Shown here: piece by piece, positions 22,538 through 28,440 of the stretch
Layout: every line of letters starts with the position of its first letter
Position numbering within the stretch: the stretch's first letter is position 1
Origin: CAYPKG01 sp964411275
Lineage (GTDB): Bacteria; Bacillota; Clostridia; Christensenellales; CAG-138
DNA: 28,474 nucleotides
Assembly: GCA_964411275.1 (NCBI GenBank)
Contig: CAYPKG010000025.1
Location: 1-28,474, forward strand
Direction: 5' to 3'
Notes under the pieces: model-generated
Told to the model about the DNA's origin: nothing
Seen by the model: the letters and a program-made list of their open reading frames with translations, nothing else
Databases searched by the model: none
Made by a program: the position numbers and the translations under genes

Positions 22538-23224
22538 TTATATTCTCTTGTTCCTGATGGGAATTAGGCTTGCGCAGTATACGGCCGCGCCCAGCGCCAG
22601 ACACGATGCGATCTGTACGATGGCAATGTCATGGAAAATGATTAGATTGAAAAACCAGATCAGGGCGGGGCGGAGCGCCGCAATCGGCGTAAAGGTGCTG
22701 ATGATTGCGATAATCAGAACGTCCACAACAAAGCCGTACCAGCGGCCCTGTATCAGCGTCAGGGTGTGCACGGCGCAGCTGAACATCGTCAAAAACGCCC
22801 ACATCTGCAAAAATGCCACAACCGGCCCCCGGGCCATAAATCCAAAGACGGCCAGAAGATCCAGCACCCCCGCAATTTGCGTGACCATATACCGGTCGAT
22901 GGTAAAATGCAGCACAATGCTCACCAGCGTGACGACCGCCGCAACCAGGAGGTACACGAGAATGCAGCTCGTGAAAAAATCCCTGCGCTTGCCGCCGAGG
23001 TTCATCAGCTTGTTAAAATTCTTAGCGGGGATAAAAATCGGCATCAGCAGCGGCAGCAGATAGAAGAAGTTGCCGATGGCCACCGTTGTGTTGTCCTGGG
23101 AGCCGGGGACGAATATCGACGTGATGTAGCTGGCGATCGCCAAAGTCAGCACCACGGCGCTTATCCCGTATGCGGTTCCCGACTGTTTGAGATTGATTTT
23201 TACCATGCCTATTGCCGTTCCCAT
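22538..23224 (-). CDS. ABC transporter permease (ABC-2 type)
   Basis: A 228-residue membrane protein with six predicted helices and the small polar loop GGKRRDFFTSC after the second helix, a pattern common in permeases of small antibiotic-exporting or bacteriocin-type ABC systems in Firmicutes. No signal peptide. Start ATG 23224 follows the ATPase stop by a single base, with AGGAGG inside the ATPase end, so the two are translated together. It probably forms a homodimer with two copies of the ATPase at 23225-24073. The substrate is unknown; by analogy with YtrA-regulated systems it may relate to cell-envelope stress, which is inference. Confidence 0.83.
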   Translation of the reverse strand: MGTAIGMVKINLKQSGTAYGISAVVLTLAIASYITSIFVPGSQDNTTVAIGNFFYLLPLLMPIFIPAKNFNKLMNLGGKRRDFFTSCILVYLLVAAVVTLVSIVLHFTIDRYMVTQIAGVLDLLAVFGFMARGPVVAFLQMWAFLTMFSCAVHTLTLIQGRWYGFVVDVLIIAIISTFTPIAALRPALIWFFNLIIFHDIAIVQIASCLALGAAVYCASLIPIRNKRI

Positions 23225-24073
23225 TTAGATTGCCTCCTTTTGATTGCCAACCAGCGCGATGAAGAAATCCTGCAAGCTCATCGACGAGATGGAATACTTG
23301 TCGCTGGGCTCAATGCGCGTGTCGTAGATATATTGCGAGAGGAAGCCGCCTGCCCTTATCGTGCTGAGCACCCTGAGGCCCGCGGTCGCCGCCGTGACGT
23401 GCTCGGCAAGGCCAGTGACGCAGTAGGCCTTCTCGTCCAGCTCGTTCATCTGGCAATTCAACAGCGGCGCGCCCTTGTCGATGATGATCAGATGCTGCGC
23501 GACCTTTGCAATCTCGTCGATGATGTGGGTCGAGATGATGACGGTCTTGGGCTGCTTGCGGTAGCCCTCTTCGAGCATCTCGTAAAAATTCCTGCGCATC
23601 ACCGGGTCAAACCCCAGCACCGGCTCGTCGAGCAGCAATATCTCCTTGCCCGACGACAGGGCGATCAATGTGTTGATCATCGCCTTCATGCCGAAAGAGA
23701 GCTGATTGAACCGCTTCTTTGTGTCCAGCGCAAAGCGGCTTGCCATCTCCAGCGCAGACGCGGTATCAAACATCGGATTGATGGCGGCTGCGGCCTTAAT
23801 GAGCTCCTCCAGCCGCATATTGAATTGCGAGCCGCTGGTCTCGACGAAATGCAAATCGTCCGGCATGGCAAGCTGCGACACCAACCGGCCCTTTACCGTG
23901 ACCGTGCCGGTGGTTGCGGGAATGTGGCCCGCCAGGGTTTTGAGCAGCGTGGTTTTCCCCGCTCCGTTTCGGCCCAAGAGGCAGTAAATCCCGTGCTGCC
24001 CGATCGTGAGCGACACATCCCTGAGGGCCTCTGTCTTGCCATAGTACTTGGTTACGCCCTGAAACTCAATCAT
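23225..24073 (-). CDS. ABC transporter ATP-binding protein
   Basis: A 282-residue ATPase. Walker A is GRNGAGKTT (near residue 34), Walker B is EILLLDEPVLGFD, and the switch His is in ISTHIIDEI. The signature loop reads LSFGMKAM instead of the usual LSGGQ, a variation also seen in YtrB-like and other regulatory-type ABC proteins. A C-terminal extension of about 70 residues (from ELDEKAYCV) follows the nucleotide-binding domain. Start ATG 24073 overlaps the GntR gene end by 8 bp. Together with the permease it forms a compact exporter-like system controlled by the adjacent GntR regulator. Confidence 0.93.
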   Translation of the reverse strand: MIEFQGVTKYYGKTEALRDVSLTIGQHGIYCLLGRNGAGKTTLLKTLAGHIPATTGTVTVKGRLVSQLAMPDDLHFVETSGSQFNMRLEELIKAAAAINPMFDTASALEMASRFALDTKKRFNQLSFGMKAMINTLIALSSGKEILLLDEPVLGFDPVMRRNFYEMLEEGYRKQPKTVIISTHIIDEIAKVAQHLIIIDKGAPLLNCQMNELDEKAYCVTGLAEHVTAATAGLRVLSTIRAGGFLSQYIYDTRIEPSDKYSISSMSLQDFFIALVGNQKEAI

Positions 24074-24422
24074 GGAGATTCTCCTTTACAATTTGCAATA
24101 ATTCACCATCGGTGATCCCGATTTTCCTTGCGCCGCCGATAAATTCCGGAACGGCCCGCTCAAAGAACGCCTCTTTGCGCTGTGACAAAAGCATGTCCCG
24201 GGCGTGCTCCGCCACCGCCATGCCGACGCCTCGCTTTTTATAGATGATCCCCCGGTCGGCCAGTACGCTGATGGCCCGCTGTGCCGTGGTGGGATTGACG
24301 GACAGGAGCTTGGATATCTGCGGCGTGGAGATAATCAAGTCATGCGCGCCATACACCCGGGAGAGGATATCGTCCTCGATCATTTCAACAATCTGGACGA
24401 ACACCGGTTTTTCGCTGTTCAA
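24066..24422 (-). CDS. GntR-family regulator, YtrA subfamily
   Basis: A 118-residue short GntR protein: an N-terminal winged helix (KPVFVQIVEMIEDDILSRVY, LLSVNPTTAQRAISVLADRGIIYKKRGVG) and only a small helical tail, the layout of the YtrA subfamily. No effector-binding domain of the FadR or HutC type is present. The start is TTG 24422, with AGGAGG six bases upstream. Members usually repress their own operon with a neighbouring ABC transporter, exactly the arrangement here, and a dyad (24450-24469) lies in front. It is most likely the local repressor of this three-gene operon. Confidence 0.92.
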   Translation of the reverse strand: MNSEKPVFVQIVEMIEDDILSRVYGAHDLIISTPQISKLLSVNPTTAQRAISVLADRGIIYKKRGVGMAVAEHARDMLLSQRKEAFFERAVPEFIGGARKIGITDGELLQIVKENLHD

Positions 24423-24449
24423 TGCCGTCCTCCTTCTATGGTTATATGG

Positions 24450-24502
24450 TTAATGATTTAGGTCACTAACTATAGGATGCCTCGTTTCTCTTCATTTGTC
24501 AA
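24450..24502 (-). promoter_or_regulatory. Candidate promoter and operator of the GntR-ABC operon
   Basis: On the minus strand a perfect TTGACA (24497-24502) and TATAGT (24469-24474) are 22 nt apart, longer than normal. A dyad, TTAGTGA and TCATTAA with a 6-bp spacer (24450-24469, one mismatch between arms), starts at the -10 box and covers the start region. Repression by the GntR protein there is inferred. Confidence 0.45.
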
Positions 24503-24516
24503 GATAAATTTTTAGT

Positions 24517-24555
24517 AAAAAAAAGGCATCCCGGTTTATATACCGAAATGCCTTT
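24517..24555 (-). terminator. Intrinsic terminator after the XRE gene
   Basis: AAAGGCAT/ATGCCTTT (24522-24529 with 24548-24555) encloses CGGT/ACCG, and eight T follow on the minus strand. It separates the XRE gene from the GntR operon. Confidence 0.88.
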
Positions 24556-24570
24556 AGAATTACATAGAGC

Positions 24571-24813
24571 CTATTTCAACTCCTGATCCAAATCTCGAAA
24601 AAGCTCATGGTCATAAAATTCAATCATCGATATTTCCAGACCGTCGCATAACTTTTTTATCGTGACCGCGCCTGGATTTTTGCTCACGCCATTGATGATG
24701 TTTTTCAATGTGGAGGGCGGCACGGCTGAAATCCGCGCCAAAGCGTTTATGGCCATGTTCCGCTCCATACAAAGGCCAATCAGCCTATTCGCAATCGCTT
24801 TTTGTATCGTCAT
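24571..24813 (-). CDS. XRE-family (Cro/CI-type) transcriptional regulator
   Basis: An 80-residue single-domain HTH protein: IANRLIGLCMERNMAINALA, then the recognition helix region VPPSTLKNIINGVSKNPGAVTIKKLCDGL. No further domain. Start ATG 24813 follows AGAGGA. It is divergent from the small unknown gene at 24942-25229, and the shared control region holds repeated ATATATGG elements. It probably represses that gene and itself. Such small XRE proteins are common on accessory DNA. Confidence 0.88.
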   Translation of the reverse strand: MTIQKAIANRLIGLCMERNMAINALARISAVPPSTLKNIINGVSKNPGAVTIKKLCDGLEISMIEFYDHELFRDLDQELK

Positions 24814-24873
24814 GTTATGGTCCTCTTTACTAGGTTTTACATCATTCTATATTTTTATCAAAATCGGGAACGA

Positions 24874-24922
24874 CCATATATGGACTGTTTGGAGTATATA
24901 TGGTAATGTGGCCTATATATAG
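24874..24922. promoter_or_regulatory. Repeated ATATATGG elements between divergent genes
   Basis: A palindrome CCATATATGG (24874-24883), a second ATATATGG (24896-24903) starting 20 bp after the first (24876-24883), and a palindrome CTATATATAG (24913-24922) lie in the shared region. Two helical turns between the matching half-sites suggests operators for the adjacent XRE protein. Confidence 0.4.
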
Positions 24923-24941
24923 ACGATACGAGGTGAGTATA

Positions 24942-25229
24942 ATGAAACAATTTGACCACATCTATGATGCCATGATGAGTTATGTTGATGATCCTGATAT
25001 CCAAAACGAGTTTGAAACCGGAGAATGTGCGGACTTGTACGATCAGTGCTACGATTTACGGCTTTCCATCTCGAGGCGGCTGGACGGCAGCGTCGGCAGT
25101 AAAAACGATGATGTTTTACTGTTGATTGATCTGTGCGAAAAAATGCAGAAAATACTTTGCAGGAAATGCTTTCAATATGGATATGCGTATGGACAAAAAG
25201 ACAGCACAGATACGGGAACTTCTTCATAA
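24942..25229 (+). CDS. Small acidic protein, unknown function
   Basis: A 95-residue, mostly helical, soluble protein with no signal peptide; I do not recognise its family. It begins MKQFDHIYDAMMSYVDDPDI, has a central acidic stretch with Cys (FETGECADLYDQCYDL), and ends with a helix KMQKILCRKCFQYGYAYGQK, whose Cys and aromatic pattern recurs in small Clostridial proteins of unknown function. ATG 24942 has GAGGTG seven bases upstream; an upstream in-frame ATG at 24900 lies in the operator region. It is divergent from the XRE regulator and probably under its control. No terminator is clear before the PadR promoter. Confidence 0.65.
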   Translation: MKQFDHIYDAMMSYVDDPDIQNEFETGECADLYDQCYDLRLSISRRLDGSVGSKNDDVLLLIDLCEKMQKILCRKCFQYGYAYGQKDSTDTGTSS

Positions 25230-25267
25230 ATATTCCTCTTCTTATTCGATTTATTTTCTAGTTTTTC

Positions 25268-25329
25268 TTGACAAACACCTACCTTGCGGTACATAATAGT
25301 ATTAGCTACTATGTACCGCAAGGTAGGTG
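25268..25329 (+). promoter_or_regulatory. padR promoter with 54-bp near-perfect palindrome
   Basis: TTGACA (25268-25273) and CATAAT (25292-25297) are 18 nt apart. Bases 25276-25329 form two 24-bp arms with one mismatch around a 6-bp centre. The -10 box, the start point and the AGGTAGGTG ribosome site all lie within it. Each arm contains TACC-TTGC-GGTA, itself a small dyad. It is most likely the PadR operator, and as RNA the right arm alone would be in the transcript. Confidence 0.75.
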
Positions 25330-25335
25330 ATAATT

Positions 25336-25674
25336 TTGTACGACCGTTCCCAGCTATTGCGGGGCACGCTGGAAGGCTGCATCCTGAAGGTGATCGGCAT
25401 TACGCCCACATACGGTTATGACATCGCGCAGCAGCTCATGGCCCTTGGCTTTGCGCAAATCAGTGAGGGTACGCTGTATCCGCTCCTGGTGCGGCTGGAA
25501 AAAAAGAAGCTCATCTGGGCGGAGTTTCTTCCCTCTCCACTTGGCCCCAACCGGAAATACTATACGCTGACCGATGAAGGCCACGCATATCTCGCGGACT
25601 TTGCGCTCTGCTGGGAGGAGATTACAAGAGCGGTGGAGCGTGTCATGAACATGAATAAGGAGGAACAGCCATGA
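25336..25674 (+). CDS. PadR-family transcriptional regulator
   Basis: A 112-residue PadR winged-helix repressor of the short type. LLRGTLEGCILKVIGITPTYGYDIAQQL and ISEGTLYPLLVRLEKKKLI give the HTH, and GPNRKYYTLTDEGHAYL is the wing. The start is probably TTG 25336 (MYDRSQLL), six bases from AGGTG; a GTG at 25327 would place the start inside the ribosome site. It overlaps the next gene by 4 bp (ATGA). PadR proteins commonly repress an operon encoding membrane or transport proteins in response to small toxic molecules. Here the palindrome in front points to autoregulation. Confidence 0.93.
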   Translation: MYDRSQLLRGTLEGCILKVIGITPTYGYDIAQQLMALGFAQISEGTLYPLLVRLEKKKLIWAEFLPSPLGPNRKYYTLTDEGHAYLADFALCWEEITRAVERVMNMNKEEQP

Positions 25675-26342
25675 ATCCACTGGACGAACTGAGAAAAGAA
25701 AACGATCGTGTTCAAAAGTCGCTCCCTGATGGAGACCGAAAGACCATGCAGCGGATTTCCCGTTATGTCGCCGGATGGAAGGTCAACGCCTACGACGCGG
25801 AATGCATCCGCCGGGACCTGATCGGCATGGCGCAAGAAGCCGCGGCGAGGGGCGAAACCCTCACTGACGCCATCGGAACGGATGAGCGGATGTTCTGCAC
25901 CTCGGTGGTGGATAGCGCCCGGCCACGCAGCTGGGCCGAGCGGCTGCTGTTTATGGGAAACCAGGTGCTTGCCATGCTGCTTTTGTTCCTGCTCGCCAAG
26001 ATATTCGTCCTGGAGGTATCAAGTGCCTCCACCTTGCCGTTTGGCATAACGGAGGTCATTTTCTACACGCTCTATTCCGTGGCCGCAGCCTACCTCAACC
26101 ACTATTTAGTGGGCAGGCTGGCCTTGTTGCCCAACGTGGCCCGTCTGCTTCCACCACTCCTCATAATCGGTGCTTTCGTTTTCTCGAAATTTCTCCTTTC
26201 ACTGGAAATGCCCGTCGTGTATGTAAACAAGTATCTGGCCCTGGGGATATTGGGCGCAGTTACGCTGGCGTCATATCTATTGAAGGAATGGTTCGTGCGC
26301 AATCGATTGGTGCCAAGGGGCAACGAATTGAATACCCCTTGA
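25671..26342 (+). CDS. PadR-linked membrane protein with DUF1048-like N-terminus
   Basis: A 223-residue protein. Residues 1-85 are soluble and resemble DUF1048 (short helices, a small-residue stretch AQEAAARGETLTDAIGTD and a Cys near residue 76, MFCTSVVD). Four membrane helices follow at about 97-115, 125-142, 158-177 and 185-205. DUF1048 and DUF1700 proteins typically follow padR genes in Firmicutes and may be targets or membrane partners of the regulator. AAGGAGG precedes ATG 25671, and the frame overlaps padR by 4 bp. The soluble-domain assignment is from pattern only. Confidence 0.75.
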   Translation: MNPLDELRKENDRVQKSLPDGDRKTMQRISRYVAGWKVNAYDAECIRRDLIGMAQEAAARGETLTDAIGTDERMFCTSVVDSARPRSWAERLLFMGNQVLAMLLLFLLAKIFVLEVSSASTLPFGITEVIFYTLYSVAAAYLNHYLVGRLALLPNVARLLPPLLIIGAFVFSKFLLSLEMPVVYVNKYLALGILGAVTLASYLLKEWFVRNRLVPRGNELNTP

Positions 26343-26374
26343 TGCCCTCAAAAAATATGGATGGAGGTACGCAT

Positions 26375-27298
26375 ATGATTAAGCTGGAAAACGCACAAAG
26401 AAAGCAGTTAAATATTTTCCTGATCGTAGCATTTGCACTTCCTTTCGCCTTGGGTATCCCGATGGGGATTGGTCACTCCCAGGGGATGGATCTCTCGGTG
26501 TTTCCCACGGCACAGATGTGCTATCCTGCCGCCGGCGTGATGCTGGCCGCCCTCATCACCAGAAAAGGGGACCCCCTGCTGCCCCGGCGTTTCTTCATCG
26601 GGTTCATCGCGTTCACGGCTTTACAGGCGGCGTTCGCGCTGTTCAGCGTAATTTTGCCGGATCTCCCCTGGAACATGATTTCCGAATATAGCATCATTGC
26701 GGCCTCCATATTATGCCTGGTGCTGTTAATGACAGAAAAGAAAGACAAGCGCCTGGCCTATGGGCTAAAAGGTGGACACTGGGGCGCGACGGCCGCCATC
26801 ACGCTGTTGTTTGCAGCCATGTTGGTTGGGCGCGCAGCCATCTTATCGATTATTGGAGGGGTTGAAAGTCCGTTATTTTTTACCACTCTAACGCCCTTCA
26901 CGCTTGTGATACTTGCTTTCAAATATTTTTTGTCGTTTACGGCATTTTTCGGCGAGGAATATGGCTGGCGGTACTATCTGCAACCATTGCTGCAAAAACG
27001 TTTCGGCATGGTGCGCGGCGTTTTGCTGTTAGGCCTCATGTGGGGGCTGTGGCACCTGCCTCTCAACTTCTTTTACTACACAACTCCAGCGTACGGGCTC
27101 ATCAGCGCTGCGGGGCAAGTAGTCACCTGCATTACCCTGGGCGCCTTCTTCGGCTGGGCATATCTGCTGACAGACAACATATATTTGCCAGTCATCCTGC
27201 ATTTTGTCAACAACAACCTCATTGCCTTAATCAGCGGCATAACGTCGGACACGATGCAAAGCTCTCTGGCCAGTTGGGAAGCCATCCCCCGCTCTTGA
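26375..27298 (+). CDS. CPBP-family intramembrane metalloprotease, C-terminus frameshifted
   Basis: A 307-residue membrane protein of the CPBP (Abi/CAAX protease) family with eight or so helices. Active-site motifs are intact: FFGEEYGWRYYL (EExxxR), GLMWGLWHLP and VILHFVNNN. Substrate unknown; members process peptides or act in bacteriocin self-immunity. ATG 26375 follows GGAGGT. The frame ends abruptly after SWEAIPRS. The sense sequence continues in another frame from the C5 run at 27286-27290, adding a hydrophobic helix and a charged tail up to 27465. One extra C would restore a protein of about 363 residues that runs directly into the next gene. The catalytic core is unaffected. Confidence 0.85.
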   Translation: MIKLENAQRKQLNIFLIVAFALPFALGIPMGIGHSQGMDLSVFPTAQMCYPAAGVMLAALITRKGDPLLPRRFFIGFIAFTALQAAFALFSVILPDLPWNMISEYSIIAASILCLVLLMTEKKDKRLAYGLKGGHWGATAAITLLFAAMLVGRAAILSIIGGVESPLFFTTLTPFTLVILAFKYFLSFTAFFGEEYGWRYYLQPLLQKRFGMVRGVLLLGLMWGLWHLPLNFFYYTTPAYGLISAAGQVVTCITLGAFFGWAYLLTDNIYLPVILHFVNNNLIALISGITSDTMQSSLASWEAIPRS

Positions 27299-27465
27299 TT
27301 ATCAACGGATTGCTGTTCCTATGGGTGCTGCTGACAAAATACTATCGTGACCGCAGCCTCCGATTGCCCACGATGGAGGAAAGGGTAGAGCGGTTTGAAC
27401 AATCAGAACAAGATGGATCGCTATCGGATGCGCTTGCAGCGAGAGTGGAGGGGGAGGAAAATTAA
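27299..27465 (+). pseudogene. Out-of-frame C-terminal segment of the CPBP gene
   Basis: This stretch reads, in the +1 frame relative to the preceding gene, as a membrane helix IINGLLFLWVLLTKYY and a charged tail (MEERVERFEQSEQ onward) ending one base before the next ATG. It has no start of its own with a ribosome site and fits as the lost C-terminus of the CPBP protein. A sequencing or assembly error in the C5 run would give the same picture. Confidence 0.65.
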
Positions 27466-27834
27466 ATGCTTTCATCAATAATCGGTATCGCCTTTGATTG
27501 TCCCAACGCGAATGATTTGGCGGATTTTTATGTAAGGCTGTCCGGCTGGACAAAAGAAATCTCAGGCGATGAATGGGCGGGTATTCGTACGCCAGAGGGC
27601 ATTTTGCTTGTCTTTCAGACGGTAGAAAAGTATGTGCCACCCGTTTGGCCTTGGCAGGACGGAAAGCAACAGCAGATGGCGCATATCGATTTTAAGGTTG
27701 ATAATCTGCGCGAAGCCGAGGAACACGCTTTGAAATGCGGTTCCACAAAAGCGCATGTGCAGTATTATGATACTTCTACCGTAATGCTTGACCCCGCAGG
27801 TCACCCGTTTTGCCTGTCAACGGTACAGCAATAA
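27466..27834 (+). CDS. VOC-family (glyoxalase-like) protein
   Basis: A 122-residue two-module beta-alpha-beta-beta-beta protein. IGIAFDCPNANDLADFYVRLSGW is the N-terminal half, and HIDFKVDNLREAEEHALKCG opens the second, ending VMLDPAGHPFCL. This is the glyoxalase-like branch often annotated as glyoxalase/bleomycin resistance. Candidate metal ligands are His in AHIDFKV and a late acidic residue, but the reaction cannot be told from sequence. ATG 27466 follows the restored CPBP stop directly, with GGAGG upstream. It is the last gene of the PadR operon. No T-run terminator lies immediately downstream; the next structure is the hairpin at 27903. Confidence 0.87.
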   Translation: MLSSIIGIAFDCPNANDLADFYVRLSGWTKEISGDEWAGIRTPEGILLVFQTVEKYVPPVWPWQDGKQQQMAHIDFKVDNLREAEEHALKCGSTKAHVQYYDTSTVMLDPAGHPFCLSTVQQ

Positions 27835-27902
27835 TAATAGTTCATTGGCAGCAATATATTTAACGTATGGGTGCCAAACAAAGTAAACGTCCTTTGGGGA
27901 TT

Positions 27903-28039
27903 ATCAAGGGGTCGTAACCCCTTGATGTTCAGCCGAATTCGGCGACATGCGCGGCGAATTCGGAACCAATTTTCATTAGAAAATTGGGTACTTTGCACGT
28001 TTTGATGACCGTGAGACATAGTCGAACAATCAAAACGTG
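27903..28039. other. Cluster of four strong hairpins in non-coding DNA
   Basis: No convincing gene lies between 27835 and 28083. The region holds four perfect inverted repeats in a row. They are a 10-bp stem with CGTA loop (27903-27926), a 9-bp stem (27933-27941 with 27955-27963, each arm also containing GAATTC), an 8-bp stem with 6-nt loop (27966-27987), and an 11-bp stem with a 22-nt loop (27996-28006 with 28029-28039). None ends in a T run. It could be an untranslated structured RNA, the edge or transfer origin of a lost mobile element, or recombinase-binding DNA. Confidence 0.6.
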
Positions 28040-28045
28040 AATCCT

Positions 28046-28083
28046 CAAAAAAGCGCAAGCTGCGTAGCAACGGCGGTTTTTTG
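28046..28083 (-). terminator. Terminator-like structure at the end of the tRNA-Lys array
   Basis: CAAAAAA pairs with TTTTTTG at the two ends (28046-28052 with 28077-28083), with CGC/GCG and a small GCT/AGC stem inside. T runs occur on both strands. It lies just beyond the last repeat unit and may end read-through transcription from tRNA-Lys on the minus strand. Confidence 0.5.
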
Positions 28084-28087
28084 AATG

Positions 28088-28120
28088 CAAATGGGCCGCA
28101 CCGTTAGTGCGACCCATTTG
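28088..28120 (-). terminator. GC-rich terminator-like hairpin, distal copy
   Basis: A 14-bp stem with one G.U pair and a 5-nt loop. It follows the duplicated tRNA-Lys 3' end (28124-28143) on the minus strand and is repeated exactly at 28286-28318. It takes the position of the tRNA-Ala terminators at 41-71 and 239-269 but has an unrelated sequence and no long T run. Confidence 0.55.
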
Positions 28121-28123
28121 ATT

Positions 28124-28340
28124 TGGTACCCCCTCAGGGATTCTCCGCTTCGCCTCCCGCCGCTTGCGCTCCGCGCTGCGCGGACTATGATCGGCGGCGC
28201 TTCCCGGCCGCTAAAATCGATTCACTGGATCGATTTTGCCCTTCGGGCCGCGGCTTCGAATCCCTCTATCTTATGGGTACCAAACCAAATGGGCCGCACC
28301 GTTAGTGCGACCCATTTGATTTGGTACCCCCTCAGGGATT
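28124..28340 (-). repeat. 198-bp tRNA-Lys-linked palindromic unit
   Basis: The same architecture as the array at 1-273, with period again 198 bp (28088-28142 repeats as 28286-28340). On the minus strand: tRNA-Lys 3' end (28322-28340), hairpin (28286-28318), an arm (about 28260-28282) complementary to the tRNA-Lys 3' end, the core (28144-28259), then an exact copy of the last 20 nt of the tRNA (28124-28143). The core aligns with 96-210 over its whole length with one indel and shares the hairpin AAAATCGAT/ATCGATTTT exactly. The arms do not resemble those of the tRNA-Ala unit. No gene is encoded. I do not recognise the family. Confidence 0.85.
28286..28318 (-). terminator. GC-rich hairpin after tRNA-Lys
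   Basis: A 14-bp stem with one G.U pair directly follows the CCA end of tRNA-Lys on the minus strand. It is identical to the copy at 28088-28120. Confidence 0.6.
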
Positions 28341-28440
28341 NNNNNNNNNNNNNNNNNNNNNNNNNNNNNNNNNNNNNNNNNNNNNNNNNNNNNNNNNNNN
28401 NNNNNNNNNNNNNNNNNNNNNNNNNNNNNNNNNNNNNNNN
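28341..28440. other. Assembly gap of 100 N
   Basis: Exactly 100 N, the usual placeholder for a gap of unknown length. It falls inside the T loop of tRNA-Lys. The flanks join perfectly as a T arm if the gap is removed, so the true gap may be zero or may hold further 198-bp units. Confidence 0.95.

Noticed and set aside
22766..24115. Plus-strand open frame of 449 codons
   Set aside because: It is antisense to the well-supported ABC permease and ATPase genes, His/Arg-rich and without motifs.
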